This document shows, in pieces, positions 21,126 to 23,012 of a stretch of 23,012 nt of DNA. Every line of letters begins with the position of its first letter. Position 1 is the stretch's first letter. Made by a program: the position numbers and the translations under genes. Origin of the DNA: JALHNF01 sp031972295. Its GTDB lineage: Bacteria > Patescibacteriota > Minisyncoccia > Phycocordibacterales > UBA5272. The notes under the pieces are model-generated. The model was given only the letters and a program-made list of their open reading frames with translations. It was not told the DNA's origin and did no database searches. Location: NCBI GenBank assembly GCA_031972295.1, contig DALYEZ010000010.1, positions 1 to 23,012 on the forward strand. Reading direction: 5' to 3'.

Positions 21126-21587
21126 ATGAAATTACTTCTCCTTGTTGATGTAAAGAAACTTGCTAAAAAGGGCTCAGTGATTGAAGTTGCTGATGGGTAT
21201 GGCACTTTTCTTATTCAGAAAAAGATGGCAAAGCTTGCAACTGTTGGGACTGTCAAAGAAGTGGCTCATGTTCAGAAACAAAAAGATGCGGGAGAGAATC
21301 GAGAAATAGAAATTCTTCTTGCAGCAACAACACTCCTTGAAAATAAAAATATTACCATTCCTGTACGAGTCAATGAGAAAGGCGTTTTGTATGGACACAT
21401 TCATGCGGTTGAAATATCTGAAGTCTTAAAATCTTCATATCATGTAATTCTTCCGCCGGGACTTATTCATTTACGTGAACCATTAAAAAATCTTGGAGAA
21501 TACCAGATTGAGTTGAAAGCAGGGAAGGTTAAAAAAATACTCACCCTAACTCTTGTTGCAGAAAAGATTTCCAAAGAGAGGAAATAG
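21126..21587 (+). CDS. rplI: Ribosomal protein bL9
   Basis: 153 residues, the normal length. The N-terminal RNA-binding domain reads MKLLLLVDVKKLAKKGSVIEVADGYGTFLIQKKMA, although the usual N-terminal Asp/Glu-rich stretch is short, followed by the long connecting helix (about 40-75) and the C-terminal domain (GVLYGHIHAVEI). bL9 stabilises the L1 stalk base and limits frameshifting. It is missing from some CPR lineages, notably Microgenomates, so its presence helps placement. No ribosome binding site; it starts 6 bases after ctpA. A strong terminator follows. Confidence 0.93.
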   Translation: MKLLLLVDVKKLAKKGSVIEVADGYGTFLIQKKMAKLATVGTVKEVAHVQKQKDAGENREIEILLAATTLLENKNITIPVRVNEKGVLYGHIHAVEISEVLKSSYHVILPPGLIHLREPLKNLGEYQIELKAGKVKKILTLTLVAEKISKERK

Positions 21588-21591
21588 TAAC

Positions 21592-21630
21592 CAAAAACTA
21601 AAACCGCCATATAGGCGGTTTTAGTTTTGG
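21592..21630. terminator. Bidirectional terminator between rplI and rpmA
   Basis: ACTAAAACCGCC pairs exactly with GGCGGTTTTAGT around ATATA, flanked by A and T tracts on the two sides. It serves the convergent rplI and rpmA genes. Confidence 0.92.
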
Positions 21631-21645
21631 TCTGCAGAGAAAGGT

Positions 21646-21918
21646 TTACTCAACGTTTACAACTTTCTTTGTTGAAGTTGTGCCGTCGATGTTCTTCTTT
21701 CGTTTTGAAGTGAAATTTACTTTTCCTGTTGTAACAGAGTAAAGAGTATAGTCGACTCCTCTTCGAACATTTTTACCTGCGAGTACTTTAGAACCACGCT
21801 GTCGCACGATAATAGATCCTGGGTTTGCCTTCTCGCCTGTGTACAGCTTAATACCCAAGTACTTTGGGTTTGAATCACTGAGGTTTTTTGCCGTTCCGGC
21901 GGCTTTTCTTGTTGCCAT
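21646..21918 (-). CDS. rpmA: Ribosomal protein bL27
   Basis: 90 residues. MATRKAAGTAKNLSDSNPKY is the bL27 N-terminus that reaches the peptidyl-transferase centre, followed by LGIKLYTGEKANPGSIIVRQ and RGVDYTLYSVTTG. There is no N-terminal extension of the type cleaved in Firmicutes. The ATG at 21916-21918 is chosen because it gives the conserved MA..K start. A -10-like TATATT (21924-21929) ends 5 bases before it. Unlike the common arrangement it is not next to rplU (bL21). Confidence 0.94.
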   Translation of the reverse strand: MATRKAAGTAKNLSDSNPKYLGIKLYTGEKANPGSIIVRQRGSKVLAGKNVRRGVDYTLYSVTTGKVNFTSKRKKNIDGTTSTKKVVNVE

Positions 21919-21944
21919 ATAGTAATATACTACGTATAAATAAC

Positions 21945-22331
21945 GTGAATACAATAATACGATACTTTAGGAATAAAATCAACATCCTTGAGACGTACCT
22001 GACAAGGAGGGATATTCTCATTATTATTGTGATTGTCTCGGTGTCCATTACCTCTTTTGCACTTGGATTTCATGCAGGTGACCAAAAACCTGTTCCCGTG
22101 GTTACAGTAAAAGACAATTCTTGTATTGCACCCGTTACGCAAGCGAGTATCGCAAATGGTGAAAGTTTGGCACGGGGGAATAGTACGATAGTGGCTTCTA
22201 AAAATGGTTCGCGATATTACTTTGTGTGGTGTTCGGGTGCATCACGTATTGCTCCGCAAAATCGTGTCTACTTTGAAACGACCCAAGAAGCAGAAAAGAA
22301 AGGGTATACTAAAGCATCAGGTTGTGAATAA
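21945..22331 (+). CDS. Membrane-anchored protein with Ada-like zinc-binding domain
   Basis: 128 residues from GTG at 21945 (VNTIIRYF). One membrane helix at about residues 28-49 (ILIIIVIVSVSITSFALGF) is followed by a linker with a Cys and a C-terminal domain, STIVASKNGSRYYFVWCSG, RIAPQNRVYFETTQEAEKKG and YTKASGCE. This pattern (Y.F.WC.....I...N...F.....A...GY.....C) is like the Ada metal-binding domain, the DNA-repair zinc module, here predicted to be outside the membrane, so a DNA-repair role is unlikely. The orthodox Cys set is incomplete: only WCSG and GCE are visible, besides Cys in NSCIAP. Divergent from rpmA by 26 bases; 11 bases before the exonuclease gene. Confidence 0.6.
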   Translation: MNTIIRYFRNKINILETYLTRRDILIIIVIVSVSITSFALGFHAGDQKPVPVVTVKDNSCIAPVTQASIANGESLARGNSTIVASKNGSRYYFVWCSGASRIAPQNRVYFETTQEAEKKGYTKASGCE

Positions 22332-22342
22332 AAAATAAAACT

Positions 22343-22978
22343 ATGGTAATTATTGATTGCGAAATGACAGGGCTTGATCCAAAGAAAAATTCTATTGTGA
22401 GTATTGGGGCAGTAGACATTGAAAATCCAGAACGGAGACTCTATATTGAGTGCCAAGCGTGGGAAGGCGCAGAATGTGACCCAGAAGCTCTGGGGGTGAA
22501 TGGTTTTACTGTTGAGCAATGTTTCGATAAAAACAAAAAGACGCTTCAGGAAGCAATGCAGGAAGTGTTTGCGTGGATACAGCTAATTGAGGACAAAACT
22601 TTAGCAGGACAAAATGTGTTTCTTGATATGGCGTTCTTGAATGATTCATTTGCGCGCGCAGGGATTGATTTTAAATTTAAATATCGGATTTTAGATATTC
22701 ACACCATTGCATATCTGGATCATGTATACCGTGGAATCCCTGTACCGCAAAAAGACGGTCGGGCAGCACTTTCGCTTGATGTGATTTTAAAGCATGTAGG
22801 TGTACCAGAAGAGCCTCGTCCACACAATGCGCTCACAGGGGCGATGGTTTCCACTGAAGCAATTTCACGAATTGTATACAACAAAAAACTTCTGAAAGAA
22901 TTTTGGCAGTACCCACTTCCTAAAAACAGACTTTCTCTCTGGGGAAAACTAAAAGCTTTTTTTGTTGACAGGGAATAA
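22343..22978 (+). CDS. DnaQ-like 3'-5' exonuclease with incomplete DEDDh set
   Basis: 211 residues with the exonuclease fold. Motif I is IIDCEMTGLDP (Asp5, Glu7), motif II is LAGQNVFLDMAFLN (Asp95) and motif III is RPHNALTGAM, with His161 present but Gly166 where DEDDh enzymes have the last Asp. Four of five catalytic residues remain. The remainder (YIECQAWEGAECDPEALGVN, KHVGVPEEPRPH) looks like the exonuclease-like family of Parcubacteria. It could be an oligoribonuclease or RNase T-like enzyme, a proofreading subunit, or a weakened binder. The start is ATG 22343 without a ribosome binding site. The 34 bases after its stop hold nothing I can name. Confidence 0.82.
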   Translation: MVIIDCEMTGLDPKKNSIVSIGAVDIENPERRLYIECQAWEGAECDPEALGVNGFTVEQCFDKNKKTLQEAMQEVFAWIQLIEDKTLAGQNVFLDMAFLNDSFARAGIDFKFKYRILDIHTIAYLDHVYRGIPVPQKDGRAALSLDVILKHVGVPEEPRPHNALTGAMVSTEAISRIVYNKKLLKEFWQYPLPKNRLSLWGKLKAFFVDRE

Positions 22979-23012
22979 GGGTACGTGGTTATATGAATAG
23001 ATGGTAAGCCAC

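Noticed and set aside
1..23012. Recoding of UGA as Gly, as in Gracilibacteria
   Set aside because: The Com-like gene and nrdD end at UGA and no long conserved frame contains an in-frame UGA.
1..23012. CRISPR array, insertion sequence or phage block
   Set aside because: No regularly spaced repeats, transposase, integrase or phage structural genes were seen; the Com-like gene stands alone.

Overview
The window looks like a fragment of a Candidate Phyla Radiation (Patescibacteria) genome, most likely Parcubacteria. Reasons: genes are very densely packed, with no gene-free stretch above 300 bases. There are small membrane-anchored proteins of types I associate with CPR genomes (a cytochrome b5-like domain, an Ada-like zinc domain, tiny single-helix proteins). 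An AniA-type copper nitrite reductase and a class III ribonucleotide reductase are also present. UGA is used as a stop, which argues against the recoded Gracilibacteria and Absconditabacteria. A bL9 gene is present, which argues against Microgenomates. There is no 16S rRNA, so the placement is inference. An assembly gap of 100 N lies at 1180-1279.

Layout. 1-4487: an ABC-F-type ATPase (cut by the window edge), a 4-helix membrane protein divergent from a cytochrome b5-like protein broken by the gap, two microproteins, a SLOG-type protein, a VanZ-like membrane protein and a D-lactate-dehydrogenase-like flavoprotein. 4488-8967: a divergent control region with a 13-bp inverted repeat, then a Com-like zinc ribbon, nrdD, nrdG and nirK. 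9062-16065: information processing, with DUF1801, tRNA-Gln, a DUF4406-like protein, dnaE, rnhB, rpmF, a nusB-Nudix fusion and rnc. 16103-16436: tRNA-fMet, a second CAU tRNA and tRNA-Asp. 16592-17047: an isolated secreted protein that looks foreign. 17117-22978: a GNAT acetyltransferase, cysS, a CorA-like transporter, ctpA, rplI, rpmA, an Ada-like membrane protein and a DnaQ-like exonuclease.

How the genes fit together. nrdD/nrdG make deoxynucleotides without oxygen, and nirK directly downstream would reduce nitrite to NO. The cytochrome b5-like protein and the lactate-type flavoprotein could feed electrons, but that link is inference. The replication, RNA-processing and translation genes are ordinary housekeeping with lineage-specific changes.

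The most striking general signal is at promoters. At about eleven genes a -10-like hexamer ends only 5-9 bases before the start codon, without a Shine-Dalgarno sequence, which predicts leaderless mRNAs. The one clear exception is the foreign-looking gene at 16592, which has a leader hairpin and a strong GGGAGG ribosome binding site. Other points of interest are a nitrite reductase with Gln at the type-1 copper axial position, an initiator tRNA with A1:U72 and A29:U41, a NusB-Nudix fusion, a CorA-like protein without the GMN motif, and a Com-like zinc ribbon ahead of a possible attenuator before nrdD.
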